From positions 1,116,001 through 1,180,000 of the forward strand of contig NZ_CP038256.1 of NCBI RefSeq assembly GCF_004564075.1: a stretch of DNA of 64,000 bases, in the 5' to 3' direction. This DNA comes from Microbacterium sediminis. GTDB taxonomy: Bacteria > Actinomycetota > Actinomycetes > Actinomycetales > Microbacteriaceae. Positions 49,847 through 58,374 of this stretch are shown here, piece after piece. Below the pieces are notes generated by a model, which saw only the letters and a list, made by a program, of their open reading frames with translations, was not told the origin of the DNA and searched no databases. A program made the position numbers and the translations under genes. The stretch's first letter is position 1, and every line of letters begins with the position of its first letter.

Positions 49847-50959
49847 ATGGGCATTCGCGAGCTCGACGACTACCCCTGGGACGCCGTCGCCCCGCTGAAG
49901 GAGCGCGCCGCGGCTCACCCGGGTGGCCTCTGCGACCTGTCGATCGGGTCGCCGGTCGACCCCACGCCGCAGATCGTGCGCGATGCGCTGGTCGCGGCCA
50001 CCGATGCGCACGCGTACCCCGCCACCGTCGGCAGCCCCGAGCTGCGCGAGGCGATCGTCGGCTGGTACGCCCGGCGCCGCGGCGTGCCCGATCTGGAGCC
50101 GCGCAACGTGCTGCCGACGATCGGGTCCAAGGAACTCGTCGCCCTGCTGCCGACGCTGCTGGGCCTCGGCGCGGGCGACGTCGTGGTGCACCCGCGCGCC
50201 GCGTACCCCACGTACGAGGTCGGTGCGGTCGTCGCCGGCGCCACTCCCGTGGCCGCCGACGACCCGGACGAGTGGCCCGAGGGCACGCGGCTGGTCTGGA
50301 TCAACACCCCGGGCAACCCCGACGGCCGGGTGTGGGGCGTCGACGAGCTGCGCCGCGCGGTGACGCGGGCGCGCGAGCTCGGCGCCGTGCTCGCCAGCGA
50401 CGAGTGCTACGCGGAACTCGGCTGGGAGGGTGAGTGGGCCGACGGTCCCGTGCCCAGCGTGCTCGACCCGCGCGTGACCGGCGGGCGCCGGTCCAACCTG
50501 CTGAGCGTGTACTCGCTGAGCAAGCAGTCGAACCTCGCCGGCTACCGCGCGGCGTTCGTCGCCGGCTGCGCCACCGTGGTGGGCGAGCTGCTCAAGAACC
50601 GCAAGCACCTCGGGCTCATGCTGCCGGCCCCGGTGCAGCACGCGATGGCGGTGGCCCTGGCCGACGACGCGCACGTCGCCGAGCAGCGCGAGCGCTACCG
50701 CGCGCGCCGCGAGGTGCTCAAGCCCGCGCTCGAGGCCGCCGGCTTCCGCATCGACCGCAGCGAGGCCGGCCTGTACCTGTGGGCCACCGAGGGCCGCGAC
50801 GCGTGGGAGTCGATGGACCGCCTGGCCGACCTCGGCATCCTTGCCGGGCCCGGTGTGTTCTACGGGCCCCACTTCCCGCAGCACGTGCGCTTCTCGCTCA
50901 CGGCGACCGACGACCGCATCGCCGAGGCCGCGGGCCGGCTGCGGTCATCGGGGGCCTGA
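49847..50959 (+). CDS. dapC: succinyldiaminopimelate transaminase
   Basis: A 370-aa class I/II PLP aminotransferase that makes N-succinyl-LL-DAP in lysine and peptidoglycan-precursor synthesis. Markers are DLSIGSPVDPTPQIVRDAL, VWINTPGNPDGRVWGVDEL, SDECYAELGWEGEW and the PLP Lys about residue 226 in YSLSKQSNLAGYRAAF. The assignment as DapC rather than a general aminotransferase is supported by dapD and dapE 1.5-3 kb downstream and by the fdxA-dapC neighbour pair. ATG 49847. Confidence 0.92.
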   Translation: MGIRELDDYPWDAVAPLKERAAAHPGGLCDLSIGSPVDPTPQIVRDALVAATDAHAYPATVGSPELREAIVGWYARRRGVPDLEPRNVLPTIGSKELVALLPTLLGLGAGDVVVHPRAAYPTYEVGAVVAGATPVAADDPDEWPEGTRLVWINTPGNPDGRVWGVDELRRAVTRARELGAVLASDECYAELGWEGEWADGPVPSVLDPRVTGGRRSNLLSVYSLSKQSNLAGYRAAFVAGCATVVGELLKNRKHLGLMLPAPVQHAMAVALADDAHVAEQRERYRARREVLKPALEAAGFRIDRSEAGLYLWATEGRDAWESMDRLADLGILAGPGVFYGPHFPQHVRFSLTATDDRIAEAAGRLRSSGA

Positions 50960-51063
50960 AACTGCGGATAGGCTTGACGACGGCCGCGTGCGGACCAGCT
51001 TCGTTCGGCCTGCCCGATGACACGTCGGGCGAGAATCACCATCCCGATTCGCAAGGAGGCGCC

Positions 51064-52362
51064 GTGAGCGACGCAGGAAGCCTGCCCGAGAAGGCCGTTC
51101 TGACCGTCGGCGACAAGACCGCCGAGTTCCCCGTACTTCAGGCCACCGACGGCAAGTCCGCGATCGACGTCTCGACCTTCACGAAGCAGACCGGCTTCAC
51201 CGCCCTGGACTACGGGTTCGTGAACACCGCGTCGACGATGTCGGACATCACCTACATCGACGGCGACCAGGGCATCCTGCGCTACCGCGGCTACCCGATC
51301 GAGCAGCTCGTCAAGGGCAACGCCAGCTTCCTTGAGATCGCCTGGCTGCTCATCTACGGCGAGCTGCCCACCGCCGATCAGCTCGGCGAGTTCGACGACA
51401 AGATCCGCCACCACACCCTCCTGCACGAGGACCTGAAGAACTTCTTCACCGCGATGCCGGCCGGTGCGCACCCGATGGCCGTGCTGTCGTCGGCCGTGGC
51501 CGCGCTGTCGACGTACTACGAGAACGACTCCGACCCGGACAACCCCGAGCACGTGGACCTCACGAACATCCGCCTGCTCGCCAAGCTCCCGGTGATCGCC
51601 GCCTACGCGCACAAGAAGTCGATCGGCCAGGCGTTCCTGTACCCCGACAACAAGCTCAGCTACGTCGAGAACTTCCTCCGGCTCAACTTCGGCAACATGG
51701 CCGAGCCGTACGAGATCGACCCCGTCATGGCGAAGGCGCTCGAGCGCCTGCTCATCCTGCACGAGGACCACGAGCAGAACGCCTCGACCTCGACCGTGCG
51801 CCTGGTCGGCTCGACCGGCGCCGACCAGTTCGCCTCGATCGCGGCCGGCATCCAGGCGCTCTCGGGCCCGCTGCACGGCGGCGCGAACGAGGCCGTGCTC
51901 AACATGCTCGCGCAGATCCGCGACTCGGGTCAGGGCGTGAAGCGCTTCGTCGAGAAGGTCAAGAACAAGGAAGACGGCGTGAAGCTCATGGGCTTCGGGC
52001 ACCGCGTCTACAAGAACTACGACCCGCGCGCCAAGCTCGTCAAGGAGTCGGCCGACGAGGTGCTCGCCGCCCTCGGCGTGCACGACCCGCTGCTCGATCT
52101 CGCCAAGGAGCTCGAGGAGATCGCGCTGGAGGACGACTACTTCAAGGAGCGTCGCCTCTACCCGAACGTCGACTTCTACACGGGCGTGATCTACAAGGCG
52201 ATGGGATTCCCCACGCGGGTGTTCACAGTGCTGTTCGCCATCGGCCGCCTGCCCGGCTGGCTGGCGCACTGGCGCGAGCAGAACCTCGACCCGCGCAACA
52301 AGATCGGCCGCCCGCAGCAGCTGTACACGGGCTCGCCGGCCCGCGAGTACCGCGGCGCCTGA
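51064..52362 (+). CDS. gltA: citrate synthase
   Basis: A 432-aa type II citrate synthase that condenses oxaloacetate and acetyl-CoA. Catalytic residues are visible as His in SGPLHGGANEAVL (about residue 271), His in GFGHRVYKNYDPRA and Asp in YPNVDFYTG. TYIDGDQGILRYRGYPIEQL is the family signature near the N-terminus. GTG 51064 follows AAGGAGGCGCC. TAGGCT (50969-50974) is a possible -10 with a leader of about 83 nt. It ends at the terminator 52375-52410. Confidence 0.96.
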   Translation: MSDAGSLPEKAVLTVGDKTAEFPVLQATDGKSAIDVSTFTKQTGFTALDYGFVNTASTMSDITYIDGDQGILRYRGYPIEQLVKGNASFLEIAWLLIYGELPTADQLGEFDDKIRHHTLLHEDLKNFFTAMPAGAHPMAVLSSAVAALSTYYENDSDPDNPEHVDLTNIRLLAKLPVIAAYAHKKSIGQAFLYPDNKLSYVENFLRLNFGNMAEPYEIDPVMAKALERLLILHEDHEQNASTSTVRLVGSTGADQFASIAAGIQALSGPLHGGANEAVLNMLAQIRDSGQGVKRFVEKVKNKEDGVKLMGFGHRVYKNYDPRAKLVKESADEVLAALGVHDPLLDLAKELEEIALEDDYFKERRLYPNVDFYTGVIYKAMGFPTRVFTVLFAIGRLPGWLAHWREQNLDPRNKIGRPQQLYTGSPAREYRGA

Positions 52363-52374
52363 GCCCGCACGGCG

Positions 52375-52410
52375 AAACGGCCGCCCTCCCTCGGGAGTGG
52401 CGGCCGTTTT
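52375..52410. terminator. bidirectional terminator between gltA and dapD
   Basis: AAACGGCCGCC pairs with GGCGGCCGTTT, with TCCC/GGGA pairing inside, and T-tracts follow on both strands (TTTT at 52407-52410; AAA at 52375-52377). It is well placed to end both convergent transcripts. Confidence 0.9.
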
Positions 52411-52428
52411 CGCGTGGCGGGCGGTGGA

Positions 52429-53352
52429 TCAGCCGTGCAGCGACGCGTTGAGGACGACGCCGACGCCCTCGCGGCGGACCGCCTCGACCGCGCCGGTGAG
52501 GGAGTTTCGACGGAACAGCAGGCCGCTCGAGCCGGACAGCTCCGCGCCCTTGACGACCAGGCCGTCCTCGAGTGTGATCTTGGTGCCGGCCGTCACGTAC
52601 AGGCCCGACTCGACGACGCAGTCGTCGCCGAGCGAGATGCCGATGCCCGCGTTGGCACCCAGGAGCGTGCGCCGGCCGATCGAGACGCGGTGCGTGCCGC
52701 CGCCGGAGAGCGTGCCCATGATGGACGCGCCGCCGCCGATGTCGGAGCCGTCGCCCACGACCACGCCCTGCGAGATGCGCCCCTCGACCATGGAGGTGCC
52801 CAGCGTGCCGGCGTTGAAGTTGACGAAGCCCTCGTGCATCACGACGGTGCCGGGGGAGAGGTACGCGCCCAGGCGCACGCGGGAGGCATCGGCGATGCGC
52901 ACGCCCTCCGGGAACACGTAGTCGGTCAGGCGCGGGAACTTGTCGAGCGAGGCCACCTGCACGCCGTCGCGCATCAGGTACGGGCGCAGGCGCGCGGCCT
53001 CGGCCGGCAGCATCGGGCCCGCGTTGGTCCAGGCGACGTTCGGCAGGTGGGCGAAGATGCCGTCGAGGTTGAGCTCGTTGGGGCGCACGAGGCGGTGCGA
53101 GAGCGCGTGCAGGCGCAGGTACACGTCCGAGGTGGAGGCCGCGGGCGCGTCGAGATCGATCTCAAGGGTGACGACCTCGACGGTGACGTTGCGCTTCTCG
53201 TCGGGGGCGGCGAGCCGGTCGAGCGACTCCACCTCATCACTCACGTCGCCGGCGCGGCCGGTGCGGGGTGCGGGGTACCAGGTGTCCAGGACGGTGCCGT
53301 CGGCCGCGATCGTCGCGAGCCCGACACCGGAGATCCAGCGCTCGTCGGTCAT
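52429..53352 (-). CDS. dapD: tetrahydrodipicolinate N-succinyltransferase
   Basis: A 307-aa left-handed beta-helix acyltransferase of the actinobacterial DapD type: an N-terminal alpha/beta domain, then hexapeptide-repeat turns ([60 protein letters not shown]). It transfers succinyl from succinyl-CoA to tetrahydrodipicolinate, the step before DapC. ATG 53352 has TAGGAT (minus, 53359-53364) ending 6 nt upstream, with GGAGG between. Divergent from dapE. Confidence 0.95.
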   Translation of the reverse strand: MTDERWISGVGLATIAADGTVLDTWYPAPRTGRAGDVSDEVESLDRLAAPDEKRNVTVEVVTLEIDLDAPAASTSDVYLRLHALSHRLVRPNELNLDGIFAHLPNVAWTNAGPMLPAEAARLRPYLMRDGVQVASLDKFPRLTDYVFPEGVRIADASRVRLGAYLSPGTVVMHEGFVNFNAGTLGTSMVEGRISQGVVVGDGSDIGGGASIMGTLSGGGTHRVSIGRRTLLGANAGIGISLGDDCVVESGLYVTAGTKITLEDGLVVKGAELSGSSGLLFRRNSLTGAVEAVRREGVGVVLNASLHG

Positions 53353-53424
53353 GCCTCCATCCTACGGAGGCGCCGTGCGCATCCGCCGGGCGGGGGCGCA
53401 CGGGCGGCGGAATAGGCTGGAGCC
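53353..53424. promoter_or_regulatory. divergent dapD/dapE leaderless-type promoters
   Basis: Two -10 hexamers face away from each other in a 72-bp gap: TAGGAT on the minus strand (53359-53364) and TAGGCT on the plus strand (53413-53418). Each ends 6 nt before its ATG. The -35 boxes must lie within the same 50 bp, so the two pathway genes are likely to influence each other's transcription. Confidence 0.65.
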
Positions 53425-54498
53425 ATGCCGACGCTCGACCTCACCGCCTCCGCCGCCGACCTCACCCGCGCGATCTGCGACATCCCGAGCGTCTCCGACG
53501 ACGAGACCCCGCTGGCTGACGCGATCTTCGCGGCCGTCTCGGCGCTGCCGCACCTCGAGGTCCACCGCCTCGGCGACACGATCGTGGCCCGCACCACCCT
53601 GGGACGGGCCCAGCGGGTGGCGATCGCCGGCCACATCGACACCGTGCCGATCAACGACAACGTGCCCACGCGCGACATCGAGGAGAACGGCGAGCCGGTC
53701 ATCTGGGGGCGCGGCACCGTCGACATGAAGGCCGGCGTGGCCGTGCAGCTCAAGCTCGCCGCCGAGCTGACGGCGCCCGCCGTGGACATCACGTGGATCT
53801 GGTACGACCACGAGGAGGTCGAGGCCTCGCGCAACGGCCTCGGCCGCGTCGAGCGCGAGCGGCCCGACCTGCTCGCCGCGGACTTCGCCGTGCTGGGCGA
53901 GCCGACCGCCGGCGAGGTGGAGGGCGGCTGCAACGGCACGCTGCGGGCCGTCGTGCGCACCCACGGGCAGCGCTCGCACAGCGCCCGGTGGTGGATGGGC
54001 GAGAACGCGATCCACGCCGCCGCCTCGCTGCTGAACCGGCTGAACGAGTACCGGCCCGAGACGATCGAGGTCGACGGGCTGCACTACCGCGAGGGCATGA
54101 ACGCCGTGCGCATCAGCGGCGGTGTCGCCGGCAACGTCATCCCCGACCTGTGCGAGGTCGAGGTGAACTACCGCTTCGCCCCGAGCCGCTCGGTGGAGCA
54201 GGCGATCGCCGAGGTCCGCACGCTGTTCGAGGGCTGCGACGTGGAGATCACCGACAGCTCGCCGGGCGCCCGCCCGGGCCTCGACGCGCCGCTCGCGCAG
54301 CAGTTCGTCCGCGCGGTGGGCGGGGTGGCCAAGCCCAAGTACGGCTGGACCGACGTCGCGCGGTTCTCGGCGCTCGGAGTGCCCGCGGTGAACTACGGCC
54401 CCGGCGACCCGATGCTCGCCCATCACGACGAGGAGCGGGTGCCGGTCGCGCAGATCGAGCGCGTCGAGGCGGGCCTGCGGGCCTGGCTCGAGGGGTAG
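53425..54498 (+). CDS. dapE: succinyl-diaminopimelate desuccinylase
   Basis: A 357-aa M20 metallopeptidase that removes succinate from N-succinyl-LL-DAP. Di-zinc ligands are visible as His70 and Asp72 (GHIDTVP), Asp100 (GRGTVDMKAG) and Glu130/Glu131 (YDHEEVEA), with a dimerisation/lid domain in the middle and PMLAHHDEERVP near the end carrying the last His. ATG 53425 has TAGGCT ending 6 nt upstream. With dapC and dapD it covers the acylated middle part of the lysine/DAP pathway. Confidence 0.95.
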   Translation: MPTLDLTASAADLTRAICDIPSVSDDETPLADAIFAAVSALPHLEVHRLGDTIVARTTLGRAQRVAIAGHIDTVPINDNVPTRDIEENGEPVIWGRGTVDMKAGVAVQLKLAAELTAPAVDITWIWYDHEEVEASRNGLGRVERERPDLLAADFAVLGEPTAGEVEGGCNGTLRAVVRTHGQRSHSARWWMGENAIHAAASLLNRLNEYRPETIEVDGLHYREGMNAVRISGGVAGNVIPDLCEVEVNYRFAPSRSVEQAIAEVRTLFEGCDVEITDSSPGARPGLDAPLAQQFVRAVGGVAKPKYGWTDVARFSALGVPAVNYGPGDPMLAHHDEERVPVAQIERVEAGLRAWLEG

Positions 54499-54504
54499 GC
54501 GGCC

Positions 54505-55698
54505 ATTCGCGTCGCGTGGGCCGCGCTGCCGGCGGCCGTCCGCATCGCGGCCGTCTATGCCGCCGCCCGGCTCGTCACGGTCGGGTTCATCCTGCTCGCC
54601 GCGCAGCTGGCGCCGGCGCACACGCAGCTCGGGTCGGGGGCGCCGCTGGTCGACTTCGCGCTGGCCTGGGACGCGCAGTGGTACTGGCTCGTCGCCTACC
54701 AGGGCTACCCGAGCGAGCTGCCGCTGACCGACGCCGGCCACGTGGCCGAGAACGCCTGGGCGTTCATGCCCGTGTACGCCTACCTGTCGCAGGCGGTCGC
54801 GACGGCGCTGGGCGCGACGTGGGGCGTCGGCGGCTTCATCGTCTCGATCGTCTCGGGCTACCTCGCCTGCCTCGCGCTGCACGCCCTGCTGCGGGAGCGG
54901 CAGAGCGATCGCGAGGCGATGTGGGCGGTGACGTTCTTCGCCGCCGGCCCGCTCGCGGGCCTGTTCCACGCCGGCTACGCCGAGACGCTGTTCCTGCTCC
55001 TGCTGTTCCTCGCGCTGCGCGGCGTGCTGCGCCGCCGCTGGGGACGGCTGTACCTGCTCATCCCGCTCATGGGCTTCACGCGCCCCGGCATCCTCGCCTT
55101 CGCGCTGCTGCTGGGCCTGTACGGCATCCGGCGATGGCTGCGCCGGCGCGAGGACCCGCTGCCCGCGCGCGAGATCGTGCACATCGTCGCGCTGGGTGCG
55201 CTGGCCACCGCGGTCGGCTTCGCGTGGCAGGCGATCGCCGCCGCGGTCACGGGCGATCCCGGCGCGTACCTCGACACCGAGCTGGCGTGGCGGCGCTCCT
55301 GGGTCGGCACCGAGCACTTCCTGCCGACGCAGGGGTGGTTCCAGGGCGCGGAGGTCTGGTTCGGGGTGTGGGGCCTGCCCACCTGGCTCGCTCCCGTCGC
55401 CGTGGTGCTGCTCGTCGTGGCCGGTGCCGCGCTGCTCATCGTCCCCCGGGCGGTGCGGCGGATCGGACCGGAGCTGCGCCTGTGGTCGGCGAGCTACCTC
55501 GTGTACCTGCTGCTGGTGTTCTTCCCGCAGTCGAGCATCTTCCGCCTCCTCGTGCCGCTCTCGCCCCTGTGGGGCGCGGTCGCGGCCGTGCGCGTGCGCG
55601 GCGTGCGGATCGCGGTGCTCGGGCTGTGCCTGCTCGGCCAGTGGTGGTGGATCTGGAACATGTACGGCCAGGGGAGTGCCTTCTGGCAGATCCCCTGA
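54505..55698 (+). CDS. PIG-V-type mannosyltransferase, apparent ATT start
   Basis: Polytopic membrane protein of the PIG-V/GT-C class, which transfers mannose from polyprenyl-phosphate-mannose on the outer face of the membrane. The catalytic-type loop AWDAQWYWLVAYQGYPSELP lies about residues 52-71 and is followed by about nine helices. No ATG, GTG or TTG is in frame between the dapE stop and this loop; the first canonical start (54739 or 54742) would remove helix 1 and the catalytic Asp. ATT 54505 sits 9 nt after GAGGGG (54490-54495), a normal Shine-Dalgarno spacing, so I take it as the start (397 aa). CTG codons are alternatives. It lies directly after dapE and is probably coupled to it. Confidence 0.75.
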   Translation: MRVAWAALPAAVRIAAVYAAARLVTVGFILLAAQLAPAHTQLGSGAPLVDFALAWDAQWYWLVAYQGYPSELPLTDAGHVAENAWAFMPVYAYLSQAVATALGATWGVGGFIVSIVSGYLACLALHALLRERQSDREAMWAVTFFAAGPLAGLFHAGYAETLFLLLLFLALRGVLRRRWGRLYLLIPLMGFTRPGILAFALLLGLYGIRRWLRRREDPLPAREIVHIVALGALATAVGFAWQAIAAAVTGDPGAYLDTELAWRRSWVGTEHFLPTQGWFQGAEVWFGVWGLPTWLAPVAVVLLVVAGAALLIVPRAVRRIGPELRLWSASYLVYLLLVFFPQSSIFRLLVPLSPLWGAVAAVRVRGVRIAVLGLCLLGQWWWIWNMYGQGSAFWQIP

Positions 55699-55810
55699 GG
55701 CCGCCGCGCGATATGCCGGATCCGGCGCACATCTGAACCGTTCGCGAATGGACTGCGGGGTGCCGAGCGATAAACTGGACCCGCTGATTCTTACCGAAAG
55801 GGAGCCCGCC

Positions 55811-55984
55811 ATGGCAGCCATGAAGCCCAGAACCGGTGACGGACCGATGGAGGCCGTGAAGGAGGGGCGCCTCATCATCGTGCGCGTTCCGCTGGAAGGC
55901 GGCGGCCGTCTGGTCGTCTCCGTGAACGATGACGAGGCCAAGGAGCTCTACGGCGTCCTCGGCGAGGTTGTCGGCGCCGCCTGA
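55811..55984 (+). CDS. DUF3117 family small protein
   Basis: A 57-aa protein matching the very conserved actinobacterial DUF3117 family: MAAMKPRTGDGPMEAVKEGR, then an IIVRVPLEGGGRLVVSV strand and a short C-terminal helix. Function unknown. ATG 55811 has a GAAAGGGAG Shine-Dalgarno and TAAACT (55771-55776) as -10, so a short leader of about 28 nt. Strong terminator directly after it. Confidence 0.93.
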   Translation: MAAMKPRTGDGPMEAVKEGRLIIVRVPLEGGGRLVVSVNDDEAKELYGVLGEVVGAA

Positions 55985-55995
55985 TACACACTGCG

Positions 55996-56028
55996 AAAAG
56001 CCCCGAGCCGTGACGCTCGGGGCTTTTT
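55996..56028. terminator. bidirectional intrinsic terminator
   Basis: GCCCCGAGC and GCTCGGGGC form a perfect 9-bp stem around CGTGAC, flanked by AAAA and TTTTT, so it works on both strands. It ends the DUF3117 transcript and the convergent O-methyltransferase transcript. Confidence 0.95.
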
Positions 56029-56039
56029 CGTGCCGGCGG

Positions 56040-56672
56040 TCAGTCCGCGACGGTCGTCAGCTGCAGCAGTCCCTCGCCGACGGGAGCCAGTGCGGCGACC
56101 ACCGCCGCCGATTCCTGCGTCTCGCGCAGCAGGGTGCGGTAGGCGGTGGTCAGATCGTCGCGCTGCACGGGGTCGGCGACCTTGCCGCCCGCGAGCACGC
56201 GCGGCACGAGCACGGTGCCGCCCGGGCGCGCGAGCCGCAGGCCGTGCGCCACGTCGTCCATGACCCGTGCGGGATCGGCGTCGATGAGCACGAGGTCGTA
56301 TGCGCCCTCGTTCATGCGCGGCAGCACCTCGGCGGCGCGGCCGGTGATCCACCGCACGCGGGTGGTGGGAACGCGCGCGGCGAGGAACGCCTCCCGCGCG
56401 GCGGCGAGGTGCTCGGGCTCGCTGTCGATCGTGGTGAGGGTCGCGTCGGGCGCGCCGTGCAGCATCCACAGTCCGGAGACGCCGGCGCCCGTGCCGACCT
56501 CGATGATCGATCGGGCGGCCGTGGCAGCGGCGACGAAGGCGAGCTGCGCGCCCAGGGCGGCGCTCACCGGCGCCGCACCGAGCTCGCGCGCGTGCTGGCG
56601 GGCCCTCATGATGTGATCCGGCTCGATCACGTTCTCGCGGACGAACCGCGCGATGGCATCCTGCTCGCTCAT
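56040..56672 (-). CDS. O-methyltransferase (class I SAM-dependent, Rv1220c-like)
   Basis: A 210-aa methyltransferase with the SAM motif IIEVGTGAGVSGLWML (residues about 56-71), acidic residue after beta-2 in TTIDSEPEHLAAAREAF, and DLVLIDADPARV with the metal/substrate-side Asp. It resembles the catechol O-methyltransferase-like family that includes mycobacterial Rv1220c, next to tatB in that genus as well. Substrate unknown. ATG 56672 has TAGGCT (minus, 56680-56685) ending 7 nt upstream. Divergent from tatB. Confidence 0.9.
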   Translation of the reverse strand: MSEQDAIARFVRENVIEPDHIMRARQHARELGAAPVSAALGAQLAFVAAATAARSIIEVGTGAGVSGLWMLHGAPDATLTTIDSEPEHLAAAREAFLAARVPTTRVRWITGRAAEVLPRMNEGAYDLVLIDADPARVMDDVAHGLRLARPGGTVLVPRVLAGGKVADPVQRDDLTTAYRTLLRETQESAAVVAALAPVGEGLLQLTTVAD

Positions 56673-56735
56673 GGCCTCCAGCCTAGGGCTCGCGCGGCGA
56701 AAGCCCGATCTCATCCCGGCGGGTACGATCGATCC

Positions 56736-57125
56736 GTGGAGTTCGGCCTGTCCTTCGACAAGATCATTCTGATCGGCGTGGTCGCGGCCCTCCTCATCGG
56801 ACCCGAGAAGCTGCCGCGCTACGCCGAGATGCTCGGCGCTTTCGTGCGGCGAGCCCGCGAGTTCCTCCAGGGCGCGCAGGAGCGCGTCAAGGAGGAGATG
56901 GGCGAGGACTTCCAGGACGTGGACTGGCGCAAGCTGGACCCGCGCCAGTATGACCCGCGGCGCATCATCCGCGAGGCGCTCATCGAGGAGCCCACGCCGG
57001 TGGTCGCCGGGGCCACCGCCTCGCGGGCCGCCACGACGCGCACGGCGGTCGCGCCGGTGCGCCCGGCCGCGCGGCGGACGTTCTCGGCGGCCGAGCCGCC
57101 GCCGTTCGACGCCGAGGCCACCTGA
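56736..57125 (+). CDS. tatB: twin-arginine translocase subunit TatB
   Basis: A 129-aa Sec-independent export protein. The N-terminal membrane helix (FDKIILIGVVAALLIGPEKL, residues about 7-26) has the Gly-Pro hinge followed by the amphipathic helix (LPRYAEMLGAFVRRAREFLQ). The C-terminal part is acidic then Ala/Thr/Arg-rich and disordered. GTG 56736 has TACGAT (56724-56729) ending 6 nt upstream. It neighbours an O-methyltransferase and mrp, as in mycobacteria, though the sigE-rseA-htrA genes found between in that genus are absent. Confidence 0.9.
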   Translation: MEFGLSFDKIILIGVVAALLIGPEKLPRYAEMLGAFVRRAREFLQGAQERVKEEMGEDFQDVDWRKLDPRQYDPRRIIREALIEEPTPVVAGATASRAATTRTAVAPVRPAARRTFSAAEPPPFDAEAT

Positions 57126-57129
57126 GTCT

Positions 57130-57180
57130 GGTTGCGCTGGTCGCTTCATCTGCGGCGCTTCGCGCCTCCGTTCCGCAACC
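57130..57180. terminator. structured region between convergent tatB and mrp
   Basis: GGTTGCG (57130-57136) pairs with CGCAACC (57174-57180), enclosing GGCGC-TTC-GCGCC (57154-57166). There is no T-tract. It is the only structure I see between the two convergent stops. Confidence 0.45.
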
Positions 57181-57231
57181 GGTGAGTGGACCCGATCGGT
57201 TGCTGAATGGACCGCGGCACCCCGGTTGGTC

Positions 57232-58374
57232 TCAGCCGAGGGCGACGGGGAGCTTGCGGCCGGCGAGCCCACGCGGCAGGCCCGCGATCCGCTCCGCCAG
57301 GCCCGCGATCGCTCGCGCGGCCGGGTCGTCGGGCTGCGACGCCACGACGGGGTCGCCCGCGTCGCCCGCGCGGCGCAGGGCGGGACTGAGGGGGATGGAG
57401 GCCAGCACCGGGACGGTCTCGCCGCCCTCCGAGAGCGCGGCGGCGACCTCGTCGCCCCCGCCGGCGCCGAACAGGTCGAGCGCGGTGCCGTCGGGCAGCG
57501 TCATGGCGGCCATGTTCTCGACGACGCCCAGCACCCGCTGACCGGTCTGCCGCGCGACGAGCCCGCTGCGCACCGCCACGTCGGACGCGGCGGCCTGCGG
57601 GGTCGTCACGACGAGCACGTCGGCGTGGGGGAGCAGCTGCCCGACCGAGATGGCGACGTCGCCCGTGCCGGGCGGCATGTCGAGGAGCAGCACATCGAGG
57701 TCGCCGAAGTACACGTCGGTGAGGAACTGCTGCACGGTGCGGTGCAGCATCGGCCCGCGCCACGCCACGGCGCCCAGCCGGCCGTCCTGGCCCCGCTGCA
57801 GAAACATCCCGATCGAGATGGCCTTCACCCCGTGCGCCACGGGCGGCAGCATGAGGTCGTCGAGCTGCGTGGGCTGCGCGATCTCGCCGTCGCGGGACAG
57901 GCCCAACAGTGCCGGGATCGAGAAGCCATGCACGTCGGCGTCGACGATCCCGACCTTCAGGCCCCGCTGCGCGAGCGCGACCGCGAGGTTCGCCGTCACG
58001 CTCGACTTGCCCACGCCGCCCTTGCCGCTCGTGACGGCGATGACGCGGGTGAGCGAGTCGGGGCCGAACGGCATGACCCGCGCGGGACCGCCGCGCAGCC
58101 TCTCCGTGAGCGCCTGGCGCTCGGCCGGGGTCATCACGCCGACCTCGAGGTCGACGGACGCCACGCCGGGCACGGCGGTGGCCGCGGCCCGCACGTCGGA
58201 CTCGATCCGGTCGGCGGCGGGGCAGCCCACGATCGTCAGCGCGATCTCCACGCGCACGTCGGCGCCGTCCGCCGTGACGCCGCGCACCATGTCGAGCTCG
58301 GCGAGCGGGCGGCGCAGCTCCGGATCGGAGACGCGGCCGACGGCCTCGAGCACGCGGGCGGCGAGGTCGGTCAC
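57232..58374 (-). CDS. mrp: Mrp/ApbC-type P-loop ATPase, iron-sulfur carrier family
   Basis: A 380-aa protein: an N-terminal MIP18/DUF59 domain (LAARVLEAVGRVSDPEL to about residue 90, with Cys51 in IVGCPAAD) and a deviant Walker A SGKGGVGKSS at residues 116-125. DLDVLLLDMPPGTGDVA is the switch region. Proteobacterial ApbC proteins carry a CxxC that binds a transferable cluster; here the equivalent region reads NMAAMTLPDGTALDLFGAGGG-like without Cys, as I recall for the mycobacterial Mrp. Cluster binding is therefore uncertain. GTG 58374 overlaps the DUF1003 stop. Confidence 0.92.
   Translation of the reverse strand: MTDLAARVLEAVGRVSDPELRRPLAELDMVRGVTADGADVRVEIALTIVGCPAADRIESDVRAAATAVPGVASVDLEVGVMTPAERQALTERLRGGPARVMPFGPDSLTRVIAVTSGKGGVGKSSVTANLAVALAQRGLKVGIVDADVHGFSIPALLGLSRDGEIAQPTQLDDLMLPPVAHGVKAISIGMFLQRGQDGRLGAVAWRGPMLHRTVQQFLTDVYFGDLDVLLLDMPPGTGDVAISVGQLLPHADVLVVTTPQAAASDVAVRSGLVARQTGQRVLGVVENMAAMTLPDGTALDLFGAGGGDEVAAALSEGGETVPVLASIPLSPALRRAGDAGDPVVASQPDDPAARAIAGLAERIAGLPRGLAGRKLPVALG

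Noticed and set aside
54739..55698. Mannosyltransferase starting at the internal GTG/ATG (54739 or 54742)
   Set aside because: That start would remove helix 1 and the Trp-Asp catalytic-type loop, and no Shine-Dalgarno or -10 hexamer precedes it at the right distance.
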